Source: an uncultured Verrucomicrobiota bacterium (GTDB taxonomy: Bacteria > Verrucomicrobiota > Verrucomicrobiia > Limisphaerales > UBA9464). Taken from it: a stretch of 64,000 nt of DNA. The notes beneath the pieces are model-generated. The model was not told where the DNA came from, made no database searches, and worked only from the letters and a program-made list of their open reading frames with translations. Shown piece after piece: positions 36,418-44,447 of this stretch (position 1 is its first letter; each line of letters starts with the position of its first letter). Location of the stretch: positions 33,215 through 97,214 of the forward strand of contig CAIXUG010000062.1 in NCBI GenBank assembly GCA_903922605.1, in the 5' to 3' direction. The position numbers and the translations under genes are program-made.

Positions 36418-37416
36418 CTAGTCTGCGCGCGGGTTGAACGTGGAGGCCTTGGCCAGCTGTTCCCAGAGCGTGCGTTCCTCGTCGGTGAGTTTTGCCGGCA
36501 GCTTCACCACGAGGGTAACGTAGAGGTCGCCCTTGTCCGAGCCGGTGCCCTTGGGCAGCCCGCGACCGCGCACGCGGAGTTGCTGGCCGTTGTTGGTGCC
36601 CGCCGGAACCTTCAGAGTCACCGAACTGTCGAGCGTGGGCACGCTGATGGTCGCCCCCAGCACCGCCTCCCAGGGAGCCAGTTCCAGGTCGCTGTGCAAG
36701 TCGGCACCCGCCGCCCGGAAATCGGGATGGGCACTGTAATGCACGGTGAGGATCAGATCGCCCGCCGCCGCCCCGCCCATACCAGCGCCGCCCTTGCCGC
36801 CGACCCGGATCCGCTGGCCATCCTGTACGCCGGCCGGAATGCGCACCTTGAATTCCTGCGTGGCAGTTTCGCCCGTCTCCGGGTTCTCACTGCGCAACGA
36901 GACCGACCGCACGGCTCCGTGCAGTGCCTCATCCAGTGAAACTGCCAGGTCGCCTCCGACATCCTGGCCGCGCCGGGCGAAGGCCGGCCTGCCGTCGGTG
37001 TCGGGTGAAAATCCGTGCGTCCGGCCGTTGCTCCCGAAAAACTGCTCGAAGAAGTCGCTGAATCCCGTGCCGTCAAACTGGAACTCCGTTTCTGGTGAGC
37101 CGGGTGTCCGCGGCCGGCCTCGGCGCGGGCCACTGCCACCATTGGGTCCGGCGTCCCAGCCGGGTGGCGGCTGGAAGCCCGCGCCCTGCTTCCAGTTCGC
37201 ACCGAGCGTGTCGTACTTCTTCCGGTTCTCGGGATGGCTCAGGACCTCGTAGGCCTCGTTGATCTCCTTGAACTTCTCCTCGGCGCCCTTCTTGTCCTTG
37301 GCCACGTCCGGGTGGTACTTGCGGGCGAGGTTGCGGAAGGCCTTTTTGAGCTCGTCTTCCGTGGCTGTGCGCGGCACGCCGAGTGTCGCGTAATAGTCTT
37401 TGAATTCCACCGGCAT
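36418..37416 (-). CDS. CbpA/DnaJ-type co-chaperone (type II Hsp40)
   Basis: 332 aa. The J domain (~5-70) has the HPD motif at residues 35-37 (ARKYHPDVAK). Then come a Gly/Phe/Pro-rich linker (GTGFSDFFEQFFGSNGRTHGFS) and two DnaJ C-terminal substrate-binding barrels (LRVRGRGLPKGTGSDKGDLYV). The four CxxCxGxG zinc repeats of true DnaJ are absent, so CbpA-like is the better name. It stimulates the ATPase of DnaK. The start is the ATG at 37416 just before the J domain; the frame extends 16 codons upstream without similarity. It converges on the UnbV gene with a 20-bp gap. Confidence 0.9.
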   Translation of the reverse strand: MPVEFKDYYATLGVPRTATEDELKKAFRNLARKYHPDVAKDKKGAEEKFKEINEAYEVLSHPENRKKYDTLGANWKQGAGFQPPPGWDAGPNGGSGPRRGRPRTPGSPETEFQFDGTGFSDFFEQFFGSNGRTHGFSPDTDGRPAFARRGQDVGGDLAVSLDEALHGAVRSVSLRSENPETGETATQEFKVRIPAGVQDGQRIRVGGKGGAGMGGAAAGDLILTVHYSAHPDFRAAGADLHSDLELAPWEAVLGATISVPTLDSSVTLKVPAGTNNGQQLRVRGRGLPKGTGSDKGDLYVTLVVKLPAKLTDEERTLWEQLAKASTFNPRAD

Positions 37417-37571
37417 AGATCGTGACAACGAGTAGTGCGTGGACGTCCGCAAGCAAACATTCAAATGCGGTCAGCTGATGGTGATTCTGCTGATGGCCGT
37501 GAAGCGGTTGCCTCGTTTCACCCGATCAGGCCTGCATCGCGGTCCGGTTTCTGCTTTGCTGACCGTCCTGC

Positions 37572-38834
37572 ATGATTCGTGCACTTCTTCTCTGGCTGCT
37601 TGCTTCCGGTGCGGCCGCCTGGCCGGCGCTGGCGGCACTGCGGGTTCCGGCTTTCACCGCCTACCTTGACCCTGATCCCAATGCCGCCGAGGTGTCGGCG
37701 GAGCACGGCATCCAAGGCTGGAAGGATGCGAAGCAGAAGGTGCTCTGGTTTGGTGAGTTCAAGACGGCCGGCAAGATCTTGGCCGGCGTCACGTTGCGGC
37801 TGCCGACGAACCAGACCTCCTGGTTCAAACTCACCGTGGGCAACGAGGTCCGTCTGGCCAACATTTCCGGGCGCGGGATGGAGCGGGTCGTCACGGCACG
37901 CTTTGGCGAATTGTTGGTGGGGACAAACGGCTACACCCGTTTCGAGCTGGAATCAGTCGGAGCCTCGGGCGAGACGTTTGGAGACATTGACGGGCTGTTG
38001 CTGGATGGGCCGGCGGTTTCTAGCGCGCATTTCAACCGGGAGCCCCGCCGCAATGCCGCCTCCGTGCATCTCGCCTATCCGACGCCAACGAATGCCGCCA
38101 TCACCGCCTTCCATGTCGAGGTGACGGCGGTTGAGGATCCGGTGGCCACCTTCTACATGGCCTGCGGCTGGCGGCGTGGCTATCTCGGCATGCAGGTCAA
38201 CAGCCGGAAAGAGCGACGGATCATCTTCAGCGTCTGGGACAGCGGCAACGAGGCCGTGGACCGGGCCAAGGTGGAGCCGGAAAACCGGGTGCAGTTGCTG
38301 GCCAAGGGCGACGGCGTGTACGCCTCCGACTTCGGCAACGAGGGCACGGGCGGTCACAGCCATCTGGTCTATCCGTGGAAGACCGGGCAGCCGCAGCGCT
38401 TCGTGGTCACGGCGAAACCCACGGACACGAACCACACCGTGTACAGCGGCTACTGGTTTCAGCCGGAACAGCAGCGCTGGATGCTCATCGCCAGCTTCAA
38501 GGCGCCGAAGGACGGCAATTATCTGCGCGGGTTGCACAGTTTCAGCGAGGATTTTTGGGATGGGAACGGCTACCTCCGCCGCAAGGCGCTCTACGGTTCG
38601 CAGTGGATCCAGACCACGAACGGAGCCTGGTCCGAACTGACGACGGCCACCTTCAGCCATGATCCCACCGGGCGTTCCGCGCGGCTGGACCGCTTCATGG
38701 GGGTCGAGGACGGGCGTTTCTTCCTGTCACAGGGCGGTTTTGTGCCGGGATTTACGAAGTTCGGCGAACCGTTCACGCGAGCTGAAACCGGACACGCACC
38801 GGTGATTGATCTGCCGCCGCTGCAGGTGAAATAA
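37572..38834 (+). CDS. DUF3472 domain exported protein
   Basis: 420 aa with a signal peptide ([24 protein letters not shown]). The N-terminal ~140 aa form a beta-sandwich of the DUF5077 type ([12 protein letters not shown]...[18 protein letters not shown]). The C-terminal part is DUF3472: [61 protein letters not shown]. This combination is typical of extracytoplasmic proteins in Bacteroidetes and PVC bacteria. The reaction is unknown; a role in polysaccharide binding or hydrolysis has been proposed from fold context, which is inference here. Single gene, convergent with purQ. Confidence 0.85.
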   Translation: MIRALLLWLLASGAAAWPALAALRVPAFTAYLDPDPNAAEVSAEHGIQGWKDAKQKVLWFGEFKTAGKILAGVTLRLPTNQTSWFKLTVGNEVRLANISGRGMERVVTARFGELLVGTNGYTRFELESVGASGETFGDIDGLLLDGPAVSSAHFNREPRRNAASVHLAYPTPTNAAITAFHVEVTAVEDPVATFYMACGWRRGYLGMQVNSRKERRIIFSVWDSGNEAVDRAKVEPENRVQLLAKGDGVYASDFGNEGTGGHSHLVYPWKTGQPQRFVVTAKPTDTNHTVYSGYWFQPEQQRWMLIASFKAPKDGNYLRGLHSFSEDFWDGNGYLRRKALYGSQWIQTTNGAWSELTTATFSHDPTGRSARLDRFMGVEDGRFFLSQGGFVPGFTKFGEPFTRAETGHAPVIDLPPLQVK

Positions 38835-38877
38835 GCGGCCGAAAGGCGACTCAACGCAAAGCGCGGGGGCAGGCGGC

Positions 38878-39588
38878 TCAGGCCGCCTTCGCCACACCGC
38901 GCTGCTGGAGCGCGGCGATCATGCTCGCGAAGATGAACTTGCCATCCGTGCTGCCGAGGATGGCCTCGCAGGAGCGGTCGGGATGGGGCATGAGGCCGGC
39001 GACGTTGAAACGTTCGTTGGCGATGCCGGCGATGTTGAGCAGCGAGCCGTTCGGGTTCGCCGCCTCGGTTACCGCGCCGCCGGCGTCGCAATAGCGCCAG
39101 AGGATCTGGCCGTTCGCCTGGAGCTTCGCTAGTGTCTCCGCATCCGCGAAGTAGCAGCCTTCGCCGTGGGCGATGGGGATTTTCAGCGCCTGTTCGCGCG
39201 GGATTCCGCTGGTGAACGGGGTGGTAAAATTGTCCGTCTTCAGGAAGACCTGTTCGCAATGGAACTGGAGGTCGCGGTTGCGCACGAGCGCACCGGGCAG
39301 CAGGCCGGCCTCGCACAGGATCTGGAAGCCGTTGCAGACGCCGAGCACCAGGCCGCCGTCCTTGGCGAACTGCTGCACGGCCTGCATCACGGGACTGAAA
39401 CGCGCGATCGCGCCGCAGCGGAGATAGTCGCCGTAGCTGAAGCCGCCCGGGACGATCACGGCGTCGGCGTGGCCGAGCGCGGTGTCCTTGTGCCAGACCA
39501 GGTCGGACGTATGGCCGAGCGAGCGAATGGCGTGGACGCAGTCCTGGTCGCAGTTGCTGGCGGGAAATTGGAGAACGGCGAAGTGCAA
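38878..39588 (-). CDS. purQ: Phosphoribosylformylglycinamidine synthase subunit PurQ
   Basis: 236 aa, usual length. It is the class I glutaminase subunit of FGAM synthase, feeding ammonia to PurL in purine synthesis. The nucleophile is Cys85 in GVCNGFQ; the His/Glu pair lies in [12 protein letters not shown]. The Gly-rich [13 protein letters not shown] region is also typical. The start is a TTG at 39588 directly before HFAVLQFP; no ATG lies near the conserved N-terminus. It lies downstream of purS (72-bp gap). purL is not in the window. Confidence 0.93.
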   Translation of the reverse strand: MHFAVLQFPASNCDQDCVHAIRSLGHTSDLVWHKDTALGHADAVIVPGGFSYGDYLRCGAIARFSPVMQAVQQFAKDGGLVLGVCNGFQILCEAGLLPGALVRNRDLQFHCEQVFLKTDNFTTPFTSGIPREQALKIPIAHGEGCYFADAETLAKLQANGQILWRYCDAGGAVTEAANPNGSLLNIAGIANERFNVAGLMPHPDRSCEAILGSTDGKFIFASMIAALQQRGVAKAA

Positions 39589-39660
39589 GGGGAGTTACGA
39601 GTGGCTAGTTATGAGTTATGAGCGGGCGACATCCGTACGGCCTTTTGTAGTTCGGCCGGG

Positions 39661-39906
39661 TCAATCCACGATCTCGAGGCGGTAATCCTCGATCACCGGA
39701 TTGCTGAGGAACTTGTGCGCGGCCTCGTTCAGGGCGGTCGTGGCGGCGGCCTTGTCGGTTCCGGGCTGGAGGTCGATCTCGATGTATTTCCCCACGTGGA
39801 CGGCGGCGACGCCGGCATAGCCCATGTGTTCGAGGGCGGTCTGCACGGTCTTGCCCTGCGGATCCAGGACGGCCTTTTTCGGTGTGATGACGATCTTCGC
39901 TTTCAT
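39661..39906 (-). CDS. purS: Phosphoribosylformylglycinamidine synthase subunit PurS
   Basis: 81 aa, normal for PurS, the small scaffold subunit that joins PurQ and PurL in the FGAM synthase complex. The sequence MKAKIVITPKKAVLDPQGKTVQTALEHMG is typical, with the N-terminal strand and DPQG turn, and the conserved Asn near the C-terminus (FLSNPVIEDYRLEI). Its presence shows that the cell uses the three-part (small PurL) form of the enzyme. It is in an operon with purQ downstream. The 72-bp gap contains a short low-complexity stretch (GAGTTACGAGTGGCTAGTTA). Confidence 0.93.
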   Translation of the reverse strand: MKAKIVITPKKAVLDPQGKTVQTALEHMGYAGVAAVHVGKYIEIDLQPGTDKAAATTALNEAAHKFLSNPVIEDYRLEIVD

Positions 39907-40053
39907 GAATGGAACGGACTCTCAGCCCGACGGAAACGGGACGGCAATCTGCGTCAGGCGGCGTGCAGCGGCGAGCAGTTTTTGAGCTCCGGAACTGTCC
40001 CGCCCTCGGCTCCCGACGGAGGGGGTTGAGCGGAAGCCAATTGCGTCATGCGC

Positions 40054-40914
40054 TCACTCCGGTTCACCGGAGCCGGTCGGAGCAGCGGTTTCACCGGGTG
40101 CGCCCTCGGGATGGGCATACCGGCGCAGGTATTTCAGCGCCACATTGAACTCGCGCGGAGTGGGAGCCTCGATATGCACCGGGGCGCCCGTGACCGGATG
40201 CGGCAGGTCGAGTTTCGACGCGTGCAGGGCCAGGCTGCCGATCAGTGGGCGCTCCTCACGGCCGGGTTTCAGCCGGTAATCGCCGCGCTTGATGACCGAG
40301 AGCAGCAGCCATTCGCCGCCGTACACCATGTCGCCGTAGATGGGGTGCCCGGCGTACTTCAGGTGGACGCGGATCTGGTGGGTGCGACCGGTACGGGGTC
40401 GGCATTCCAGCAACGTGCAGCCAGCGAACTTTTCCAGCACCCGGAAATCCGTCACCGACTTCTTGCCGGTGCGCGAGACGCGCATTTTTCCGATCTCGTA
40501 GTGATCCTGGGCCAGCGGCTGGTCCACGGTGAACTCATCCGCCTCCGGCGTGCCGCGCACGAGCGCGAGGTAGCGCTTGTGGGGTGTTTCCGAGCCGAAA
40601 TGGTTGGCCAGCGTGACCAGCGAGGGGCGGTCTTTCGCCAGCAGCAGGATGCCGGTGGTCTCGAAGTCGAGCCGGTGCGCGTTGGCGAGGTAGGTGAGGC
40701 CGCGCTCTTTCGCCCACGGCTTGCCGGCCGCGACGCCGTCCAGCAGCAGCCGCATGAGGTTGGGCCGGTTGGGATCGTAGCGGTCGGGTGAGGTCAGCAG
40801 GCGGGCGGGCTTGCTGATCGCGAGCAGCTGGGCGTCCTCGAACAGGACTTCGATTTCCCAGAACTCGCGCGTGGCCGGCGACGAGAGCTTGATGACCGGC
40901 GAGGCCGGTTTCAT
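40054..40914 (-). CDS. RluA-family pseudouridine synthase
   Basis: 286 aa. The catalytic motif is NAHRLDFETTGILLLAK, with Asp after HRL; later comes RTGRTHQIRVHLKYAGHPIYGD. No S4 domain precedes it, so it is the shorter RluA/RluC-like form. It converts uridine to pseudouridine in rRNA or tRNA; the target cannot be told from the sequence. The ATG (40912-40914) is one base from the stop codon of the upstream PpiD-like gene, so the two are translated as one operon. The C-terminal ~20 aa (HPEGAPGETAAPTGSGEPE) are hydrophilic and probably disordered. Confidence 0.9.
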   Translation of the reverse strand: MKPASPVIKLSSPATREFWEIEVLFEDAQLLAISKPARLLTSPDRYDPNRPNLMRLLLDGVAAGKPWAKERGLTYLANAHRLDFETTGILLLAKDRPSLVTLANHFGSETPHKRYLALVRGTPEADEFTVDQPLAQDHYEIGKMRVSRTGKKSVTDFRVLEKFAGCTLLECRPRTGRTHQIRVHLKYAGHPIYGDMVYGGEWLLLSVIKRGDYRLKPGREERPLIGSLALHASKLDLPHPVTGAPVHIEAPTPREFNVALKYLRRYAHPEGAPGETAAPTGSGEPE

Positions 40915-40915
40915 G

Positions 40916-42586
40916 TCAGGGTGATGGGTCGCCCTTCCGCTGCTTCAGCAGGGCTTCCAGGCCGGACTTCTTGAACTCCGCCTGGTACCAGGCGCTGAAC
41001 GCCTCTTCCTTGCGCTGCTGCCGCTGTTCTTCCATGGAGCCGTGCAGGCCGGCCTTCACGAGGGCGGCATCCACCGGGCGGCGTTCCTTGAGGAACAGCA
41101 CAAACCCGCCGTCCGGAGTCTGGATGAACCGGCTGGCGGCACCGGGCTTGAGGTTGAAGGCGGTGTCCTTGATCACGGCGAGGCCCACGCGGGGGTCCAG
41201 GCCGGGCAGGGACTGGGTGACGAGGGAGAAGGGAGCCAGCTCGACCACCTTGGCATTCTGCGCGACGGCCGTTGCGTCAAACGTCTTGCCCTGGGCCAGG
41301 GCCGCGCTGATGGCGGTGGCAAAGGCCTCGCCGGCGGCATGGGCGGCCTCGATGGACTTGACGCGGCGGTAGTCGGCGGTGACCCGCGCGCGCACGCTGT
41401 CGAGCGTCGGAAGCTCGCTGGGCAGGTGGCGCTGGAGGGCGCCGAGATAGACGGCATGAGTGCCTTCGACCGGCTTGGTAAACGGCTGGTCGGGGGTGAG
41501 CCGGGCAGCTTCCCGAAGGAGGGCGGGAGCGTCTTCCAGTCCGGCAACGCGTTCAGACTCGCTGAAGGGCTGGCTCTGCTGCACGGCCAGGCCGTACTTG
41601 GCCGCCACGGTGGCGAGGTTCTCCGGCTTCACCGGCTCCAACGCATAGAGTTCGTTGGCAAAGTCACGGGCCGCCCGGGCCGCCTCGCCCAGCGCCTGGC
41701 TGTCCACCGCCTGCTGGCGGATGCTGAGCAGGGCGGCCGGCTTGGCCATCACGTTGCCGTCCTTGTCGCGGAAGGCATCGGCACCGCGCTGCTGGTAGGC
41801 GGCTTCCACTCTCGCGGCCAGGTCGGGCACCTTCGTGAGTGCCGCCTCGGCATTGGTGCGGTATTGGTCGGCATTCCAGTGCACATAGCTGATCACGGTG
41901 CGCTCGGGGATGCGGTAGTTGGCCATCTGGTTGGTGAAGAACTGCGCGATGGCGCCCGCGTTGAGGTTGACGGCGGCGACATGGTTGGAAGCGGAGAAGA
42001 AGACGCCGCTGACAATGGCCTGTTCGTTGTTGTGGCGGAATTCCTCCTCGGCTTCGCGGGGGGTGACGAGCTGACCCGGAACCACCACCACTTGCCGGAG
42101 CTGCTGCACGCCGACCTCCTGCCGGGCGAACTGGTGGAATTCGGTCTCGGTGAAATTGAACCGCTTGAGGAAGGTGTCGACGAACGCGTCGTAGTTCACC
42201 TGGCCGTTCTTCGCGTCCCTGGACTGGCTCATGAGGTACTGGCGGATCCAGTCGGCCACCGCCTCGTCGCTGACGGTGATGCCGTATTCCTTGAGCTTGG
42301 AGTCGAAAAACAGGCGCTGGTAGGCCAGGGCAGTGACATCGAAGCCCGCCGGGATCGATCCCTCCGGGAATCGCAGGTGCGCCAAGAGCTCCGCCTGCCG
42401 CTCGAAGGAGCGCAGCGCATCCTGGGAGATGGGCTTGCCGTCGAGGCGGCCGTAGTTCGCGCCGCCGTTGAAGAACCCGGTCAGGGAGTTTTGCGCCGGG
42501 TTAAAAAACGCGACGAAACTGACAATGGTGGCGGCGATGATCACAACCCACAGCCATTGCTGATGCTTACGAATAGTGCCAAACAT
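40916..42586 (-). CDS. PpiD/SurA-like membrane-anchored peptidyl-prolyl isomerase chaperone
   Basis: 556 aa. The N-terminus is a TM anchor (QQWLWVVIIAATIVSFVAFFNP) as in PpiD. A SurA-N-like helical chaperone domain (ISQDALRSFERQAELLAHLRFPEG... VSDEAVADWIRQYL) follows. The parvulin-type domain is degenerate but suggested by PGAASRFIQTPDGGFVLFLKERRPVD at the C-terminus. It should assist folding of secreted and outer membrane proteins in the periplasm. Isomerase activity is uncertain because I cannot identify the parvulin active-site residues with confidence. First gene of the pair with rluA; the start codon at 42586 follows a non-SD leader. Confidence 0.82.
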   Translation of the reverse strand: MFGTIRKHQQWLWVVIIAATIVSFVAFFNPAQNSLTGFFNGGANYGRLDGKPISQDALRSFERQAELLAHLRFPEGSIPAGFDVTALAYQRLFFDSKLKEYGITVSDEAVADWIRQYLMSQSRDAKNGQVNYDAFVDTFLKRFNFTETEFHQFARQEVGVQQLRQVVVVPGQLVTPREAEEEFRHNNEQAIVSGVFFSASNHVAAVNLNAGAIAQFFTNQMANYRIPERTVISYVHWNADQYRTNAEAALTKVPDLAARVEAAYQQRGADAFRDKDGNVMAKPAALLSIRQQAVDSQALGEAARAARDFANELYALEPVKPENLATVAAKYGLAVQQSQPFSESERVAGLEDAPALLREAARLTPDQPFTKPVEGTHAVYLGALQRHLPSELPTLDSVRARVTADYRRVKSIEAAHAAGEAFATAISAALAQGKTFDATAVAQNAKVVELAPFSLVTQSLPGLDPRVGLAVIKDTAFNLKPGAASRFIQTPDGGFVLFLKERRPVDAALVKAGLHGSMEEQRQQRKEEAFSAWYQAEFKKSGLEALLKQRKGDPSP

Positions 42587-42670
42587 AGCGGATTAACCGT
42601 TTTACTAGGAGCGGGGTAGGCTATCGGGCCGCCGAAAACCCGGTCAAACACCAATTGAAATCCATTCAGG

Positions 42671-43027
42671 CTACTGGGGACGGGCCAAATCGCCCGGCTG
42701 GATGATCCCGCTGACGATATCCGCCGCGGTCGTGACCCCGCTGGCCGGCCCTGTGACCTTCAATTCACCCACTTTTTGACCGTCCCGCTCCACCTCCAGT
42801 TTGGTGCCGAAAGGCGGAATGGGGTTCAGCGAATAGTCGAGCACCACGAAGCGCAGGCGCTCTTCGACGCGCAGCACCTTGGCCGTGCCGGCATCCCGGG
42901 AGCGCACCAGTTCGGCCTTCAGGGGTTCGTTGGACACCCTGGGCTTCCGGTTTTTCGCGCAGCCGGTCGCCGCCAGCCCCGCCAGGGCCAGCAGGAATGC
43001 GAGACGAAGAAGGTTCACAGGCGTCAA
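42671..43027 (-). CDS. Small lipoprotein, unknown function
   Basis: 118 aa. MTPVNLLRLAFLLALAGLAATGC has a lipobox LAATG|C. The mature part (AKNRKPRVSNEPLKAELVRSRDAGTAKVLRVEERLRFVVLDYSLNPIPPFGTKLEVERDGQKVGELKVTG) is a beta-rich domain with a barrel-like pattern; no family is recognised with certainty. The initiation codon of this frame is TTG at 43027; GTG at 43018, just before NLLRLAF, is equally possible. Upstream lies the hexamer-repeat element. It is followed by the PpiD-like gene (84-bp gap). Confidence 0.72.
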   Translation of the reverse strand: MTPVNLLRLAFLLALAGLAATGCAKNRKPRVSNEPLKAELVRSRDAGTAKVLRVEERLRFVVLDYSLNPIPPFGTKLEVERDGQKVGELKVTGPASGVTTAADIVSGIIQPGDLARPQ

Positions 43028-43078
43028 TAGACCGGTACGGCCCCTGTTACGTCAATGGCCTTGGATGCAGTGACCGGA

Positions 43079-43192
43079 TCATAATCGTGATCCTGCTCTT
43101 GCTCTTGCTCTTGCTCTTGCTCTTGTTTTTCGTCCTGCAAAGCGGGGCCGTCGGCAGGGTGATTAAGATTACGATTAGGAGTAAGATTATGA
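43079..43192. repeat. Repeat element with hexamer array, family E
   Basis: Five tandem TGCTCT units (43094-43123) stand in an element bordered by ATCATAATCGTGATCCT on the left and, inverted, by ATTAGGAGTAAGATTATGAC on the right. The 16-mer AAGATTACGATTAGGA inside (from ~43165) recurs exactly inside repeat F at ~44340, so the two elements share a module. No gene in either frame here is credible. Confidence 0.65.
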
Positions 43193-43257
43193 CACCGCCG
43201 GTTCCTGCCCAGCCGAAGCGGCGTTGACTTCCGTTCCCGCACGGCGAGCTTTAACGC

Positions 43258-43461
43258 ATGGATTGGCAGCAACCAGCGGCCCTCGGGGTTGTCGCGCTGA
43301 CCGCCGGGATACTCCTCTGGCGGCGCTTCCGTCCGCGCCGGTTTTCCTTCCACAAGGACACGCATTGCGGCTGCACCTCCCCCTCCGGTCCGCCTCCGCC
43401 CGGCCTGATCATCCGGGGGCGTCGCGGTGAACGGCCGCAGGTGATTCTCAAAGATCGTTGA
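43258..43461 (+). CDS. Small Cys-containing membrane protein, unknown
   Basis: 67 aa. One N-terminal TM helix (PAALGVVALTAGILLW), a basic stretch (RRFRPRRFSF) and then HKDTHCGCTSPSGPPPP with a CGC pair and two His nearby. The arrangement resembles FeoB-associated Cys-rich membrane proteins, but there is no feoB here. It could bind a metal or be a spurious frame; the start codon context (C before ATG), the hydropathy pattern and the position 22 bp before the next gene favour a real gene. Confidence 0.5.
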   Translation: MDWQQPAALGVVALTAGILLWRRFRPRRFSFHKDTHCGCTSPSGPPPPGLIIRGRRGERPQVILKDR

Positions 43462-43483
43462 CCCCAACCCGCCCCATTTCCGC

Positions 43484-44257
43484 ATGACCCAGTCGTACTC
43501 CCGGTTTTTCTCTCGTGCCACGCTGGCCGCGCTGGTGCTTGGTCCTGTCTCCCAGATGCGCTCATTGGGCGCGCCGGACCCCGATGTGCTCGAAGGCCAG
43601 AGCCTGGCGGCGGAAGTGAGCGCTTCCCGTCCGACCCACAGCTTTACCAATTCCGGCATCCTTCGGGTTCGCGACGCGGGCGGCAAACGCGTCAGCGTTC
43701 CGCTGACCATTCGCACATTGGTAAACGCCGGCGAGGACACCTGGCAGATGTCGTACGAGGCGAAGACCGGCGCCACGAACGAGACGCTGGTCATCACGCA
43801 TCCGCCCGGAATGGCGCCGACCTACGAAATCAGCCGGTCGGCCATCGGCCAGCCGGCCGGTGCCCCCCAGCCGATCGGGTCGCAAGCCGGAGCCACGCCC
43901 TTTGCCGGTTCGGATTTTTGGGTGGGCGATCTCGGTCTCGACTTCCTGCACTGGCCCGGCCAGAAGATCATCCGGAAGGACAAGCCGGAGATGCGCCTGG
44001 GCCGTCCCTGCCGCATCCTGGAAAGCACGCTGCCGGGCGCTTCCGGCTACGAGCGCGTCCGTTCATGGATCGACCTGGAACACCACCAGCCGCTCATCGC
44101 CGAGGCCTACGATGCGCAGGGCAGGCTGGTGAAGGAGTTCAGTGTGGGCAGCGTGAAGAAGGTGGATGGTGTTTATCAGCTCAAGGACATGGAGATCACC
44201 AACGAGCGCGACGGAACGCTGACGCGCCTCGAGTTCGACCTGAACGTGGCCCCCTGA
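43484..44257 (+). CDS. Outer-membrane lipoprotein-sorting (LolA/LolB-fold-like) periplasmic protein
   Basis: 257 aa with a signal peptide (MTQSYSRFFSRATLAALVLGPVSQMRSLGA). The body has features of the 'outer membrane lipoprotein-sorting protein' family: DFWVGDLGLDFLHWPGQKIIRKDKPEMRLGRPCRILESTLPG...YERVRSWIDLEHHQPLIAEAYDAQGRLVKEFSVGSVKKVDGVYQLKDMEI. These fold as an incomplete beta-barrel that binds lipid chains. It may carry lipoproteins or another lipid between the membranes; the cargo is not known. It probably forms an operon with the small gene just upstream. It ends at the repeat F border. Confidence 0.8.
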   Translation: MTQSYSRFFSRATLAALVLGPVSQMRSLGAPDPDVLEGQSLAAEVSASRPTHSFTNSGILRVRDAGGKRVSVPLTIRTLVNAGEDTWQMSYEAKTGATNETLVITHPPGMAPTYEISRSAIGQPAGAPQPIGSQAGATPFAGSDFWVGDLGLDFLHWPGQKIIRKDKPEMRLGRPCRILESTLPGASGYERVRSWIDLEHHQPLIAEAYDAQGRLVKEFSVGSVKKVDGVYQLKDMEITNERDGTLTRLEFDLNVAP

Positions 44258-44271
44258 AAAGGGATGGGCCG

Positions 44272-44416
44272 GAGCGCGGTTCTGTGACCCGCAGCAACCT
44301 CCGTCCGCCAGCACGGCGGCGGAGAGTAAGGTTGAGATAAAGATTACGATTAGGAGGCGGCGTAGCGTAGGCGCGCCAAACATAGGTCCGCTGCTGCGGG
44401 TCACAGACCCGCTCTC
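44272..44416. repeat. Palindromic repeat, family F
   Basis: The left arm GAGCGCGGTTCTGTGACCCG (44272-44291, then CAGCA) is inverted at 44392-44416 (TGCTGCGGGTCACAGACCCG, then CTCTC); 23 of 25 positions match. The centre includes AAGATTACGATTAGGA, shared with repeat E at ~43165. It lies between the LolA-like and FtsK genes, which converge on it. Confidence 0.8.
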
Positions 44417-44447
44417 GATCCTCCGCCTGTCGGACCGTCCGAACGCC

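Noticed and set aside
43024..43797. 257-codon minus-strand frame with a (EQ)n run across the hexamer repeat
   Set aside because: The run is the translated TGCTCT array and the rest is opposite two genes; the lipoprotein and LolA-like genes explain the region better.
43079..44416. Repeats E and F as a possible CRISPR array
   Set aside because: Only two copies of the shared 16-mer, 1.2 kb apart, and no regular spacers.
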